A DNA stretch of 64,000 nt from Paramecium sonneborni. Lineage: Eukaryota > Ciliophora > Oligohymenophorea > Peniculida > Parameciidae. The translations under genes were made by a program, and so were the position numbers. The DNA is taken from positions 264,846 to 328,845 of the forward strand of contig CAJJDN010000138.1 of the NCBI GenBank assembly GCA_905182985.1. The letters run 5' to 3'. The notes under the pieces are model-generated. The model searched no databases and was not told the origin of the DNA. It worked only from the letters and a program-made list of their open reading frames with translations. Positions within the stretch are counted from its first letter, which is position 1; every line of letters begins with the position of its first letter. Shown here one piece after another: positions 50,001-62,421 of this stretch.

Positions 50001-53000
50001 ATTTAATGAATAGATAATAGAAAATTCAGACTAAGGAGATTTTGATGATAAAAGATATATATCTTTTTTCAGGGAATTATAGAAAAACTTTTAGAATAGC
50101 GAAGAAAATGAAATTTTTGAAATCTTTTAGGATTCTTCAAATAAAGTTAGAGAATCTTTAGCATTTAATTTGATTAAATTGCAATCAATTGTGAATGAGG
50201 ATAAAATTTAAGAATTTTGTTCAAATTTGTTGAAATAGCTTTGGATGATCGAAAAATAAGCTAGTGTTAGAAACATTTTAAAAAATAAAGAAATGATAGA
50301 AATGCAAAAAAAATTATTTTCTAGGAATCTTACAACTTTTTCAAATTAATTAAAAACTGAGATGCAAAAAAGATTAAAAAAATTAGAATAGTTAGAAACA
50401 TTGGTTCTGTTAAGTGATAATTAAACAGAAACAAAAAATTAACTTTAATAAGCTTATGATGATTTTGAAATTTATCTTGATAATATCACAGAGATGTCAC
50501 ATAAAATGGATATTAGTTTAATTTTTTTAAGAGAAATAAGTAAAGATTTGAAAACAATAAAAAGTTCAATTAATTAAATTCTTCAAAGTGTAAAAGGAAT
50601 TGAAGATGATGTAAGAAAGCTTAGAGGAAAAGATTATTTTGAATTATTACTTATCCGTAAAGATAAAGTATTGAAATATAAATAATAAGCTGAATTAGAT
50701 TAGGTACATATTTAATTTACAACATAAGAATATGATCCTTCTTCAGGCTAAAAAATAGAAAATAAAAATGGAGCGATATTTTCATATTTAATAAAAAATC
50801 ACTATAATGATTTTGAAGGAGAAATAAATGAATTTATATGGAAAGAAGAAGAAAAAAATAAAGATGTAATGCTTTTAAAAGGTAAAGCAGGTTCTGGTAA
50901 AAGTAGAGCTTCAAGGAATATTGAAGAATTCTTATGGATGAATGATTATATTTAACCTAATTGGATTCCTATTTATATTTCACTTCCATAATTAAATGAT
51001 CCTAGACATAATTTAATTGATTAAGCATTAGAATCCTCAAATTATAATTTTGATAAAATTTAGATTAGAGAATTCAAAGAAGCGGTAATTAATGGTAAAA
51101 TAAAAATTGTTTTAATTTTGGAAAGTTATGATGAGATGAAGTTTGAATATATTTAGACTAATTTATTTTATAGTAATCGACTTAATTAAGAATTAAATAT
51201 CTTAATACCTGGAAAAGATGTCAAAATAATAATTACTACAAGAAATGAGATTTTAACGTCAATTGGATATTAAACATGGTTTTATGGATAAAATATTAAA
51301 ACTTTAAAAGAAGTTGAATTACTTTTATTTACTACAGAATAGAGTGCTGAATATCTTAAATAATATACTGAAATAAGTGTAAAAAGAACAATTAAGCAAT
51401 TTTATGAATTTTTGAAATAATTAAAAAATTAGAATTTTTGCTTAGATGAATTTAAAACAATATGGAATCAAATTTATTCTAGTGTTTAAGGAATAATAAA
51501 TTAGAGTAAAAATTAAGAAATGATTTTTAAAATTGAAGATGTAGAAAAATTGATATCAAAACTTTAAAAAATAGAATTTTTTAGTTATATAAAAGGAGAT
51601 CAAATGGTATCTTTGAAAAAGGAACTTCTTGAATTATGGGGACATGAAAAATTTACATAAGTAATTAGGAATGTTAATATTAATCATTTATTAAGCACAC
51701 CTTTTATGATGGAAATAATTGTTTATGTACTTCCTAAAATGTCTTTAATATTTTCTGAAGCAAATTTCTTAAGAGAACTTTTGAAAAAAAATTATATGTT
51801 TTTGAAAATGGAAGCCTTCAAATCAGAATCAAGAACTATTAAATATGAATAATAATAAAAAAAATTAGAAAATATTGATGATATTGAAAATTAACAATAA
51901 AAAATTTAAGATATACAGAACCCAATAATAGTTATATAAAATATTTAAAATTAATTTGAAATGCTTGTAGAAGAATTAGAGGGTTAAAATTTTTTTGAAT
52001 TTTATTCTATTGCTCATTAAATTGATTTTTATGAACATACTAAAATTTTAACGGGAAAAACATTTAATGTTACTAAGGATGCAAAATTTATTGTTACAGC
52101 ATTCAAAATGAATTAATTTACTGCATATGATTTTTATGAAACATTTGTAAACTTTTATCATACATTACAATTATAAAAATGGAAGGATTTAGGCAAAATA
52201 ATAAATTATGAGAGTAGTTTAATAGATTTAAATGAATTTTCTTTATATTTAGCGATTGATATGACGCTTAATTAAAAGACATAAGTTAATTATGTATAAA
52301 AAGGGAAATTATGTATATAATCAACTCAAGATGATGAGGGAAAAGTAAATGCCACTTGGGAAGAATATTATTTCGATGAAAATAATGATGAATAACAATA
52401 TAAAAGTTTATTACGGAAATGTATGTTGATTAATGCAAAAGGCAATGTTTATTCTTTTAACCATAAATCGATACAGGAATTTTTAGTTGCTAAATATATA
52501 CTAACATTTTTACAAAAGATTACTCATCCGGAATCAATAACAATATTTTTGGAAATCTTAAGAAAAAATAAATTCAATAAAACTCAATTTAACATTTCAT
52601 TAGACCACTTTTCTGGTACATTAGAATTATTGATACCTAAACTAAAGTAGATAACTAATTTAAAACATTTTCTTATTTAAATAATATAGGCTACTTCAGA
52701 AAAAGAAGAAAAAAAATATAATTTAACACCAATAGCTTCAAATGCCATTTATTTATTGAGTATACTTGGTGAAAATTTAGATAATATAAACTTAAGCAAT
52801 ATATGTATTTCTAACACAAAATTAAATGGACTTAACTTCTTTTAAAGTAATTTAAGTTAATCAAAATTTGATAATGTTTCAATAGAGATGTGTAATTTTA
52901 ATTGTACTAGTATTGAAAATGCAGAATGGAATAATTTAATATGTAAAGATAAACCTTAACTTAATGGTCATACTTAATTAATTACTAGTATAGTTTTTAC

Positions 53001-56000
53001 AAAGGATGGTAAATATTTAATATCAGGAAGTGAAGATAATACTCTTAGAAAATGGGAAGTTTATGGAGATAAAATGATGATTTCTTAATTTATAAAAGAG
53101 AAAGTTCGTTCAATTTTTATACCTAGAGATTAAGACGTTTTAACATGTTTAACTGATGAAACAATTTATTTATTAAATCTTTAGGATTTAAGTTTAATTA
53201 GATAATTGCCACTAATAAATTATAATTATTAGAATATGCTTTTCGCTTCTGATTTGAGTTATGTTGCGATTTAAAATGATTCTAATAAAATCTCAATATT
53301 TGAAATGAAAAGTTTAGATTAGAATTTAAAATATTAGAATCACATATCTTAATTTAAAATTTAAATCTATATTAAGTGCATAGCAGTGAATTCTACTTTT
53401 AAAATACTTGCTACTGGAGGTAAGAAACTTCACTTATGGAAAATTAATGGTTTATCTGATATTGAAGAGATGGCTGTTATAGATAAACATGTTATAACAT
53501 TAGCTTTTTCACCTAATGAATAAGTACTTGCAACAGCCGATTATTATAAGATATATTTTTGGAATGTGTAAAATCTTAAATAAATTGAACTATTATTTTC
53601 AATTTCTTCTATTTATTCAATTAGCAGAGTTGAATATTCTAAAAATGGAAAATATTTTGCCTTTAGTAATGAAAAATAGTTAAAATTATATTAATCTGAA
53701 AATATTATGTAATAATAAGATTATTTTGATTTTTAAGTGTTTAATTAAAATACTGATAGCTAAATTAGTGCAATAGAAATATTTCCTGATTGTAAAAAGT
53801 TAATAATAAATAGTTTTAAGGAGTAATCAATAATCAGCATATGGGATATACAAGATTTGTCATAAATTTATTAAATCACAACTCTGCCTGAAATTTCTAT
53901 GAAAATTATAAAATTAAAATTGAGTGCAAATGGCAAAATATTATTATCAGTATGTAATGCTGGATCAATAATAATTTGGGATTTAGAAGATTCTAAAATC
54001 TTAAGCACAATTAAGACACAATAAGAAATTTACAGTATTACTATTGCTACTGATTTATAATTATTTGCAACAAGTAATAATGATAAAACAATAATTATAT
54101 GGGATATTTCAAATAAATCTTAGCCATAAAATGTTTTTACTTTTAATTTATAAGAGAACTGGGGAATTGCTGAAATCTGTCCATTTTCTAATATATTAGT
54201 TTCATTTAATAATTATTATGCCTTTAAATTAGGTATATAACTTTGGGATATAAATAAGAAAATCAAGATTTCTACTCTTCTTGAGAATGAATTCTTGTAG
54301 AGTCTTTGTTTTGATAATGAAGGTGTATTTATGGCAACTTTTACACAATGTTTAACAATTTGGGAAAGAAATGATTAAACATTTTAAAAGTAAAGGTCTT
54401 TTAAATTTGAATGTAATTATATAAAGCAATGTATTTTTAAAAATACAGAAAATTTATTGATATATAAAAGCGACGATTCCAATATAATAGAAATTTCTTT
54501 AACTAATTAAGAAAAAATTGTATAAAATGTTAAATCTCAAATATAAATCTATAGTGACCGAATAATTATTCATTAGAAATTTATTGTATTATTTTCATCT
54601 AATGTAGTTGGGATATAGTTAATTGATAACCTTAATCATTTTGAAAAATGTGAAAGCAGTAATGTTAAGGGTTATTGTTTTTCACATAATTCTGAATACT
54701 TGGCAATATCACTTTATCCTGAATAAACTTATTTATAATTGATAAATAAAAATTAAAAGATATTGATTAATAATATATTATCTGAATTCATCTAATTTAA
54801 CTAAAATGACTTATTGTTAATACTTTATCATTAAGATACCAGTAACATTATTATATATAATATTGAGGATATTGAAAAAATATATTAAATTGCGAATATT
54901 TAATTGCCTTACAAACCTATATAAATTTGTTTTTTAAATTAAACTTAATAAATTATGGTTCTTAATGAACATTTTATAACATTGCATGATATAAATAATT
55001 TATCAGTTTCCAAGATTTGTTAATTAAGCAAAGCAAAATAAAAATAATCAAATTTAATTATAACTCCAAATGAAGAATATTTTGGTTTTGTATTAGATGA
55101 TTAAATTTGTTTTTAATCCCTTTTCAACTACATTGAAATGACATATTACTAAAAATTTAACAATAAAATTTTATACAATAGCTTTTCAGCTGATAATAAA
55201 CTATTTTATATAATTGATTAAAAATCAAATTTTATTCAAATAGATCTAAATTCTAAAAAAAAAATAGAAGATAATTTAGAATTTGGATATATTAATATCT
55301 TAACCCTTAACTGGTAAGGGACTGAGGCTATTTTTAATCGTTCTAATTCATAATTAGAATCCAATAAACTATTATTAGCTGATATAAAAGCAAAGAAGGA
55401 AGTATAAATTATTGAGAATATCCATATAGATATTGAATATAGAAAAATAATATTTTCTGCAGATGAAAAGAATTTTATGACAGGATACTAAGATTAAACA
55501 ATTAAATATTGGGATAAAAAGTCTTGTAAGCTCCTATATTTATTCAAAAGCAACAAATAAATATAATAGATATAACTTTCATCATAAGGAATCCTGGCTT
55601 AAACAGGTTAAGATAAAATATTGCTATGGAATCTAAAAGTTGTTAAATAAGAGAAAGTTTAAATGGATGGACATTCTAAATAAATAACAATACTCTTAAT
55701 TTCACCTGATGGCCTATAATTGATTGCTCGTTCTGATGATCTCTTAAGTCGATGGGATTTATTAGAAATGAAAAGACTAAATTTTGAAATTAATGAATCA
55801 AAAATTCCATATAAATTTTGTTTCTCATAAGATAGTCANTAGTTGGGATATAGTTAATTGATAACCTTAATCATTTTGAAAAATGTGAAAGCAGTAATGT
55901 TAAGGGTTATTGTTTTTCACATAATTCTGAATACTTGGCAATATCACTTTATCCTGAATAAACTTATTTATAATTGATAAATAAAAATTAAAAGATATTG

Positions 56001-58667
56001 ATTAATAATATATTATCTGAATTCATCTAATTTAACTAAAATGACTTATTGTTAATACTTTATCATTAAGATACCAGTAACATTATTATATATAATATTG
56101 AGGATATTGAAAAAATATATTAAATTGCGAATATTTAATTGCCTTACAAACCTATATAAATTTGTTTTTTAAATTAAACTTAATAAATTATGGTTCTTAA
56201 TGAACATTTTATAACATTGCATGATATAAATAATTTATCAGTTTCCAAGATTTGTTAATTAAGCAAAGCAAAATAAAAATAATCAAATTTAATTATAACT
56301 CCAAATGAAGAATATTTTGGTTTTGTATTAGATGATTAAATTTGTTTTTAATCCCTTTTCAACTACATTGAAATGACATATTACTAAAAATTTAACAATA
56401 AAATTTTATACAATAGCTTTTCAGCTGATAATAAACTATTTTATATAATTGATTAAAAATCAAATTTTATTCAAATAGATCTAAATTCTAAAAAAAAAAT
56501 AGAAGATAATTTAGAATTTGGATATATTAATATCTTAACCCTTAACTGGTAAGGGACTGAGGCTATTTTTAATCGTTCTAATTCATAATTAGAATCCAAT
56601 AAACTATTATTAGCTGATATAAAAGCAAAGAAGGAAGTATAAATTATTGAGAATATCCATATAGATATTGAATATAGAAAAATAATATTTTCTGCAGATG
56701 AAAAGAATTTTATGACAGGATACTAAGATTAAACAATTAAATATTGGGATAAAAAGTCTTGTAAGCTCCTATATTTATTCAAAAGCAACAAATAAATATA
56801 ATAGATATAACTTTCATCATAAGGAATCCTGGCTTAAACAGGTTAAGATAAAATATTGCTATGGAATCTAAAAGTTGTTAAATAAGAGAAAGTTTAAATG
56901 GATGGACATTCTAAATAAATAACAATACTCTTAATTTCACCTGATGGCCTATAATTGATTGCTCGTTCTGATGATCTCTTAAGTCGATGGGATTTATTAG
57001 AAATGAAAAGACTAAATTTTGAAATTAATGAATCAAAAATTCCATATAAATTTTGTTTCTCATAAGATAGTCAATATTTAGCTGCTGTAGATTGGTACGC
57101 CTTTTATTTGTGGAAATTTAACTCAAAACATATGATTGGGAGATATTGTAAATTGTATTTTGATTGTCTTTTTAATTTTGAATTTAACAGATTAAATAAT
57201 TCTTTAATTTTTACTAAGAATGAATTAATTATAAAATGGGACGTATAAAAAATTGAGAATTTAAATATATAACCATTTATTTAAGATTAATCTCAATGTT
57301 TTTGTGAATTTATATTTTCATCATGTGCTGAATCGTATGTATCTACTAATCCACTTTAAATAGTATACATTGATGATAAAGGTTAACAATAATTTTAAAA
57401 ATTGAAACTAAATTAAGATATTAAAGTTGGTGTTATAGCATTATCCTAAGACTGTAAAAGATTGGCTCTAGTGAATTAAATTAACAATTCAATAATTTTA
57501 TTAGAAGTTGAAAATAATTAATAAAAATTATTAATTGATGAAGAATGTAGCAATACTAAAATTCTATCTATGACTTTTTCAGAAAATGATAAATTATTAT
57601 TCTCATGTCATGAAGATGATAAACTTAGACTTTGGGATGTTTAAGATAAATTTATTTTAATTTAAAAAATAAATGCTCCATACCAATGTGTATTTACAGA
57701 ACCATTTGGTGTTGCATATTGCTAAACAATAAGAACATTTCCAGAGAAGAATGATGAATTTCTCATTTTTTGGGCAGCTACTGTAAATTGTTATTCAGAT
57801 TGGGCTTATGAAATGAATGTATATTATTATCTTAAAGGAGAAAAAAAAGTGCTTAAAGATGCAGGACACCAGGATGCAGAATCTCTAAGTGCAGCATATT
57901 CAAGTTAAAAATAATTATTGGCAATTTAAAGGATTAGAAATCTTCAAATATATAATTTAGGTTCAAATGAATTGATATTAAATATTAAGTGTGATGAGGC
58001 ATATAAAAATAATATTTCAACTCTACTTTCATTTTCACCAGATGGTAACATATTGTTAGGGTTAAGTGAGAATAATAGAATAAATTATTGGGATCTTACT
58101 GATAATTAAATCATTAAATTAAAATGGAATCTAAATTAAATTGTAAAAGCTAATGCTATTGTTTATGTACCTACTAAAAATGTCATCAGAATTCTAGGAT
58201 AGGATAATATGATATATGATTTACATAAAACAGAATTTGTTGAAATGTGTCAAATAAGTAAAATCAAAACTGAAATTAAAGTTAATAATGAAAAAAAATA
58301 ATATCAATCATAAAATTACACTATTTCATTTAATGAAAAATAATTAGAAATATTTGAAAGAAAAACTTAATAGTTGAAATATACATTGGATTCCTTTTTC
58401 TCAGGTATAAGATGTTTATCTGAAAGTCCTTGCGGATTCTAATTTTTTTTGGGAATGTAAGATGGATCAATATTATGTTATAAAATAGAAGAAGAACTTT
58501 TAAATAAATATACTAAACCAGTTTGCTATAAAGTCATTTCCAATATTCCTTTCTTCTATGCAGAACTTTGTAATATCAATAATTCTAAATTTTATTCAAA
58601 AGACAATGAAAATTTAAATAGATTATTTATATAGAAAGGAGCGATTGAATAAAAAGAAGCCATTTGA
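47065..58667 (+). CDS. Giant NACHT-pentapeptide-WD40 STAND (NLR-like) ATPase, about 3,455 aa
   Basis: One intron-free frame from MHQTNSIRTVNQYSHAIQ; after removing the artificial duplication (use 47065-55838 joined to 57074-58667) it is exactly 3,456 codons. Residues 1 to about 1,250: long helical region, unrecognised. NACHT: Walker A VMLLKGKAGSGKSRAS (GKAGSGKS about 1273-1280), Walker B IVLILESYDEM (about 1348-1358), sensor VKIIITTRNEILTSIGYQ. A helical arm follows, then pentapeptide-like repeats about 1905-1955 (NLSNICISNTKLNGLNFFQS), then WD40 repeats from about 1965 almost to the end (SIVFTKDGKYLISGSEDNTL; FSPDGNILLGLSENNRINYW). STAND proteins are ligand-triggered oligomeric switches: WD40 senses, NACHT assembles, and the N terminus signals. 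The ligand and output are unknown here. Confidence 0.88.
50875..51270 (+). other. NACHT ATPase core motifs
   Basis: Walker A GKAGSGKS is coded at 50881-50904, Walker B ending ESYDEM at 51121-51138, and the ITTRNE sensor near 51230. All are intact, so nucleotide binding is expected. Confidence 0.88.
52770..52945 (+). other. Pentapeptide-like repeat linker between NACHT arm and WD40
   Basis: Five-residue periodicity with N/S and central L/F/I, as in NINLSNICISNTKLNGLNFF and FDNVSIEMCNFNC. It forms a short beta-helix in other proteins and joins NACHT and WD40 parts in some STAND proteins. Confidence 0.65.
54605..55838. repeat. First copy of a 1,234-bp duplicated block ending at an N
   Basis: Repeated at 55840-57073 with offset 1,235 and no difference that I found. 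It lies wholly inside the WD40 part of the giant gene; the second copy shifts the frame. Consistent with an unmerged contig overlap. Confidence 0.9.
55839..55839. other. Single-N contig junction inside the NACHT-WD40 gene
   Basis: One N; joining 55838 directly to 57074 restores the reading frame (the split CAA codon is completed) across the join. Confidence 0.95.
55840..57073. repeat. Second copy of the 1,234-bp duplicated block
   Basis: Matches 54605-55838 and continues into the unique 3' part of the gene at 57074. Confidence 0.9.
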
Positions 58668-59722
58668 TTATTTGAGATTTTTACAAAAATATTCATATTA
58701 ATATTCTAATTTTATTGGTCTATTTAGCTTTAATATTCTCTTTCTTTATTTTTACATCCCTCTACTGTTAATTCCATGTGGCTATTATTCATTTATTCTC
58801 CATCCATGATTTTATTTATATGAAGTAAAGTAATTTTACAAAAGTAAATCAGCATCTTTTTATATCTCATTGCTTTCCTCATTCTCGTCTTGTAAGTTGG
58901 GATATACTTATATTATTTCATTAATTGTTTTTGAAGATTCTTCTATTGTCCACCTAATTAAATAGATTCTATTCTTTTAAGGAAGGAAGATCATCTTTTT
59001 TTTATATGATGTAATTCATCAAACATTTATAATTTAGTTCTTTGATTATTTTCAATTTTTCTCTTTAAATTCAAACGATATTTATATATCTAATTCAAAA
59101 AAATCTCTTCATTTATTAAATAAACATTAAATTGCTCCAATAATAATTAATCTTTATACAAATAAAAATAGATATAAATACTAATAAAATTTTAGTTATA
59201 AGAAAAATTAAATAGTCAAATAAAATAATAAAGCATAATATTGTGAATGATTTTAAGCTAAAATAATAAGAACCATAAAAATCTATTTTTATTAACATTT
59301 GTAGTTGAATAATAATAATAATTCATTGACAAATTCTTGAGAGATTCAAAAAATAATTATTTTATTCAGCCTATATGTTTAAAATTAAAATTTTTTAATT
59401 CCAAAAGTTAAATAATAACTAAAATGATATAAGAATAGATTTTATTTATTAATAAAATTTTTATTTAGTTTTCTAATTTAATTCCTTTAAGTTTATTTTT
59501 CATTTCTGATTATTTACATTTTTAGAAATTTTTTAAGAATAAAATAAATTATATTATTCAAATCTTAAAGGAAAAAAATAAGTAGAAACTAGGAGTAAAT
59601 ATTTTTCTTTGAATTCAGATTTTTTTTACCCTCATTAAATTTTTCAAAAATTATTAATAAATAGGAATATTTTGTTTTTTCTAAATTTTTAACATTTTGA
59701 ATAAGAAAAAATTTAATAAATA
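58668..59722 (-). pseudogene. Possible small minus-strand coiled-coil gene or remnant
   Basis: On the minus strand between about 59150 and 58690 there are coding-like pieces: NEEIFLNQIYKYRLNLKRKI, then MFDELHHIKKR, a TGA near 58990, then KRIESIQLGGQQKNLQKQLM, and in another frame YPNLQDENEESNEIQKDADL and INEQQPHGINSRGMQ. A 51-nt AAG-ending intron would remove the TGA, but I could not find a second splice that joins all pieces. It is either a small gene with several introns or a decayed one. The rest of the interval, up to the kinase remnant, shows nothing clear apart from upstream kinase-like residues near 59630-59720. Confidence 0.35.
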
Positions 59723-60715
59723 ATGAAGGTATTTAATATTATATATTAAAGTTAATATTATAAGCAATTGATTATATGCATTCTCAGGGAATAATGCATA
59801 GGCATTTGAAGCCAGAAAATATTATGTTTAAATAACCTGATTAATTATAATCCTTAAAAATAGTAGATTTTGGTTTAGCCACTCTATAAAATTTAGATAT
59901 ATATCTATTTCCTAGATGTGGTACACTTGGATATGTGGCACCAGAAATTGCTAATTTAGGAGAAACATTTTAAAAATATTCTGTACTTTGTGATGAATTT
60001 AGTGTAGGCTGCATTTTTTATAAACTGTATTTTTTTTATAATTTGAAGATGTACAGGAAAAGAAATCTTTCCTGGAAATGATAACTCAGTAATTATGAAA
60101 TTAAATTAATAATGTGACATTATTTTAGATGCGCTAAACACAGATCAAACACCATCAGAAGCTATTGATTTATTATCAAAATTACTTAAAGTAAACCCAT
60201 AAGAAAGAATTAGTGCCAAAGATGCATTATAACATCCATATTTCTAATAATAATACTAAGCTTAAAATCCTTAATTCTCTAATATTTCACAATAAAACTC
60301 TGAGCTTTAAGCTTAAAATTAAAATTAAAAAATAATTAATATTGGTTAATAAAATTTTGAAGCAGTAATTATTGAAAACTAAAATGCAAAATAATTAAGC
60401 ATACCTGCTCCAACAATTATAAAATAATTTAAATATTAATAAAACAATTCTTTTTCAACTTAAAATCCTCAAAATATAGAAATATAAACTTATTATAGTC
60501 CCAAGAATCCGATCAGAACAACGAGATAACTTTTTCGAGATTTAATAATGTTTAACCATCTTTAGTCAAATATACAGATATATAGAACAATGTGAAAACC
60601 TTTCAAAGTAATTAAGTAGAAAATGTTTGTGTTTCTGAGGCAATCAATTTTATAAGCCAAATTGAATAGAAGAAAGACGGAGAAGAACTAATGTAGAAAT
60701 GATTAAATGTTAATT
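59630..60715 (+). pseudogene. Decayed protein kinase (C-lobe with HRH instead of HRD)
   Basis: From MKLILQAIDYMHS (ATG at 59723) the kinase C-lobe is clear: IMHRHLKPENIMF, KIVDFGLATL, RCGTLGYVAPEIANL, FSVGCIFYKLCTGKEIF and NPQERISAKDALQHPYF. The catalytic Asp of HRDLKPEN is His (GAT to CAT). Upstream of the ATG, FQHFEQEKIQQI still resembles helices alphaD-E, but no glycine loop or catalytic Lys region is visible. Introns of 23 and 22 nt (both ending AAG) are still recognisable. After TTRQLFRD (about 60530) the coding sense moves to another frame (FSRFNNVQPSLVKYTDIQNN) that runs to TGA near 60700. Eroded start, lost catalytic residue and frameshift together say pseudogene; an expressed pseudokinase is less likely. 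Confidence 0.7.
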
Positions 60716-61285
60716 AAGTATTTGATAATTGGCAACTTTTTTCACTTTTAATCTTTTTAATATTAAATAGTTTTTAATTAACCTTAAGGAAATAATTAGA
60801 CAATCATTTCTATTATAAAAGGAGTAAACAGTAGATGATTAATATTTAAATTTTCAATTATTTATGAAATTTTTATTTACTCCAAAATTAGGAAGCCTTT
60901 CTTTAACCAAAAAAATTAATCTGTTTTCATAAAATTATAAAAATTAAACTACTAAAGTTTATTAAGGTAATCTCTTTGCATCAATATTTGAAAAGATACC
61001 ATCAAAAGAATCTATAATACCTTCTAGATTTGACCATATTTACTTAAATTCATGTATTTCTATGCTAATCCTTTTAATTATTTTAAAAATTTGTAAAATC
61101 TTTTTATTTTCTTTTGATGGTTATTTGAATATAGATTTTAATATATTGTTAACTTTATTAACGAATAAATGAAACTTATTCTACTTTAAACAATAGAACC
61201 ATAAAACTATATTTGATATCCAATAGATGTTAATATTTGTTCTCTTGTTGTTCTTTAATATTTTTCTAACACTATCATGTTTTTC
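60243..61285. repeat. First copy of a 1,043-bp duplicated block ending at an N
   Basis: Repeated at 61287-62329 with offset 1,044 and at least one difference (A at 61007, G at 62051). It contains the 3' part of the kinase remnant and part of the minus-strand NACHT remnant. Confidence 0.9.
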
Positions 61286-61286
61286 N
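61286..61286. other. Single-N contig junction
   Basis: One N between the two copies of the 1,043-bp block. Confidence 0.95.
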
Positions 61287-62329
61287 TCTAATAATAATAC
61301 TAAGCTTAAAATCCTTAATTCTCTAATATTTCACAATAAAACTCTGAGCTTTAAGCTTAAAATTAAAATTAAAAAATAATTAATATTGGTTAATAAAATT
61401 TTGAAGCAGTAATTATTGAAAACTAAAATGCAAAATAATTAAGCATACCTGCTCCAACAATTATAAAATAATTTAAATATTAATAAAACAATTCTTTTTC
61501 AACTTAAAATCCTCAAAATATAGAAATATAAACTTATTATAGTCCCAAGAATCCGATCAGAACAACGAGATAACTTTTTCGAGATTTAATAATGTTTAAC
61601 CATCTTTAGTCAAATATACAGATATATAGAACAATGTGAAAACCTTTCAAAGTAATTAAGTAGAAAATGTTTGTGTTTCTGAGGCAATCAATTTTATAAG
61701 CCAAATTGAATAGAAGAAAGACGGAGAAGAACTAATGTAGAAATGATTAAATGTTAATTAAGTATTTGATAATTGGCAACTTTTTTCACTTTTAATCTTT
61801 TTAATATTAAATAGTTTTTAATTAACCTTAAGGAAATAATTAGACAATCATTTCTATTATAAAAGGAGTAAACAGTAGATGATTAATATTTAAATTTTCA
61901 ATTATTTATGAAATTTTTATTTACTCCAAAATTAGGAAGCCTTTCTTTAACCAAAAAAATTAATCTGTTTTCATAAAATTATAAAAATTAAACTACTAAA
62001 GTTTATTAAGGTAATCTCTTTGCATCAATATTTGAAAAGATACCATCAAAGGAATCTATAATACCTTCTAGATTTGACCATATTTACTTAAATTCATGTA
62101 TTTCTATGCTAATCCTTTTAATTATTTTAAAAATTTGTAAAATCTTTTTATTTTCTTTTGATGGTTATTTGAATATAGATTTTAATATATTGTTAACTTT
62201 ATTAACGAATAAATGAAACTTATTCTACTTTAAACAATAGAACCATAAAACTATATTTGATATCCAATAGATGTTAATATTTGTTCTCTTGTTGTTCTTT
62301 AATATTTTTCTAACACTATCATGTTTTTC
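61287..62329. repeat. Second copy of the 1,043-bp duplicated block
   Basis: Continues uninterrupted into the rest of the minus-strand NACHT remnant after 62329, so this copy gives the natural right-hand context; it also repeats the kinase tail at 61287-61760 artificially. Confidence 0.9.
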
Positions 62330-62371
62330 TATTATTCAAAGTATTTTAGAGTTATGATTAGAATTCTTTTT

Positions 62372-62421
62372 TTGAGATTCTAAAACAACTGACTATTTGA
62401 GATTCTAAAACAACTGACTAT
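62372..62421 (+). repeat. Perfect tandem duplication of a 25-bp unit
   Basis: Two identical adjacent 25-bp copies (62372-62396 and 62397-62421, beginning ttgagattctaaaac). They sit in the NACHT remnant, between the RESLA-like and ITTR-like pieces, where the P-loop region is missing. Confidence 0.9.

Noticed and set aside
47065..58667. Bacterial origin of the giant NACHT-WD40 gene
   Set aside because: Its base composition and its use of TAA/TAG as glutamine match the surrounding ciliate genes, so any transfer would be old; absence of introns alone is not enough.
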